A DNA stretch of 31,128 nt from NCBI GenBank assembly GCA_003427395.1, contig BFEA01000268.1, forward strand, positions 1,448,290 to 1,479,417. Direction: 5' to 3'. The translations under genes were made by a program, and so were the position numbers. The notes beneath the pieces are model-generated. The model was not told where the DNA came from. It was given only the letters and a program-made list of their open reading frames with translations, and did not search any database. Within the stretch, counting starts at the first letter, position 1, and each line of letters begins with the position of its first letter. This DNA is from Chara braunii (lineage: Eukaryota; Streptophyta; Charophyceae; Charales; Characeae). This document shows positions 30,949 to 31,128 of this stretch, in pieces.

Positions 30949-30950
30949 AC
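30213..30950 (+). repeat. Minisatellite, four units with embedded (GA)n
   Basis: GCATAGGACGTTGATGGCAA followed by AGATCCGAAA starts units at 30213, 30357, 30587 and 30789 (spacing 144, 230, 202). Each continues CCACGT.GCGTG, GGAGGGAGAGCAAGCCG and GAGGAGTAAGGAGGAGGA (first unit: AGGAATAGGGAGGAGGA), then a (GA)n run of variable length (about 30325-30352, 30478-30538, 30715-30743, 30899-30946). Units 2 and 3 also have a GGTGGGTGGGAGAGGATCAA tail. Confidence 0.92.
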
Positions 30951-31128
30951 CTTACTGCGATACTCAATGCTTGGCTCCTCGCTCTACCTTGCTGTGCCCG
31001 CTGCTAGCCCTGCTGTGCCTGCTCGACGTCTGCACCTTGCCTAATGTGGCCACCATGTTGCCCTGCTTCGTCCTCCTTGCACGATGACGGCACTGGCAAG
31101 CATTCTAACGTCGAAGTGGGAGGGGGGG
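30951..31128. other. Unassigned end of window
   Basis: Mixed-composition sequence with no recognised feature, ending in a short G-run at the window edge. Confidence 0.5.

Noticed and set aside
30213-30950. CRISPR-like regular repeats
   Set aside because: Unit spacing is irregular (144, 230, 202), spacers are themselves repetitive, and the genome is eukaryotic. It is a minisatellite.

Overview
This is eukaryotic, almost certainly green-lineage, nuclear DNA: intron-rich and repeat-rich, with ambiguous bases near 3800 that look like draft assembly. The only host gene I can support is on the + strand. Six short exons (1667-1864, 6148-6297, 17414-17523, 21079-21178, 23321-23446, 23971-24101) splice in one open frame of about 271 codons. 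The product matches the HEAT-repeat region of the Target of Rapamycin (TOR) kinase. Both ends of the gene lie outside the window. Introns run from 0.5 to 11 kb. Very long introns, abundant (GA)n and an initiator-methionine-tRNA-primed Ty3 element would fit a large streptophyte genome such as a charophyte alga, but the species is a guess.

Layout. 1-1666: GA microsatellites and two tandem duplications (239 and 340 bp periods). 1667-6297: TOR exons 1 and 2, with an intron holding a GC-rich dispersed repeat and a MITE-like copy. 6857-16293: a nearly complete Ty3/gypsy LTR retrotransposon in antisense inside the 11 kb second intron. It has two LTRs, a primer binding site, a polypurine tract, gag, protease, RT, RNase H and integrase remnants, and it is clearly dead. 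17414-24101: TOR exons 3-6, with a cluster of MITE-like repeats in the intron before exon 5. 24760-25430: a second, sense-oriented decayed gypsy RNase H/integrase fragment. 25903-27370: a candidate DNA element with 17-bp perfect terminal inverted repeats and a repeated palindrome. 29120-30955: a purine-rich decayed tandem array ending in a minisatellite with embedded (GA)n.

The TOR exons are the functional core. Almost everything else is repeat or transposon material inside TOR introns or downstream of the last visible exon, probably in the next intron. I found no rRNA, tRNA or CRISPR, and no evidence of a novel defence or biosynthetic system. The most unusual items are the 200-bp triplication inside the retroelement, the palindrome-bearing inverted-repeat element and the MITE-like family present in both orientations.
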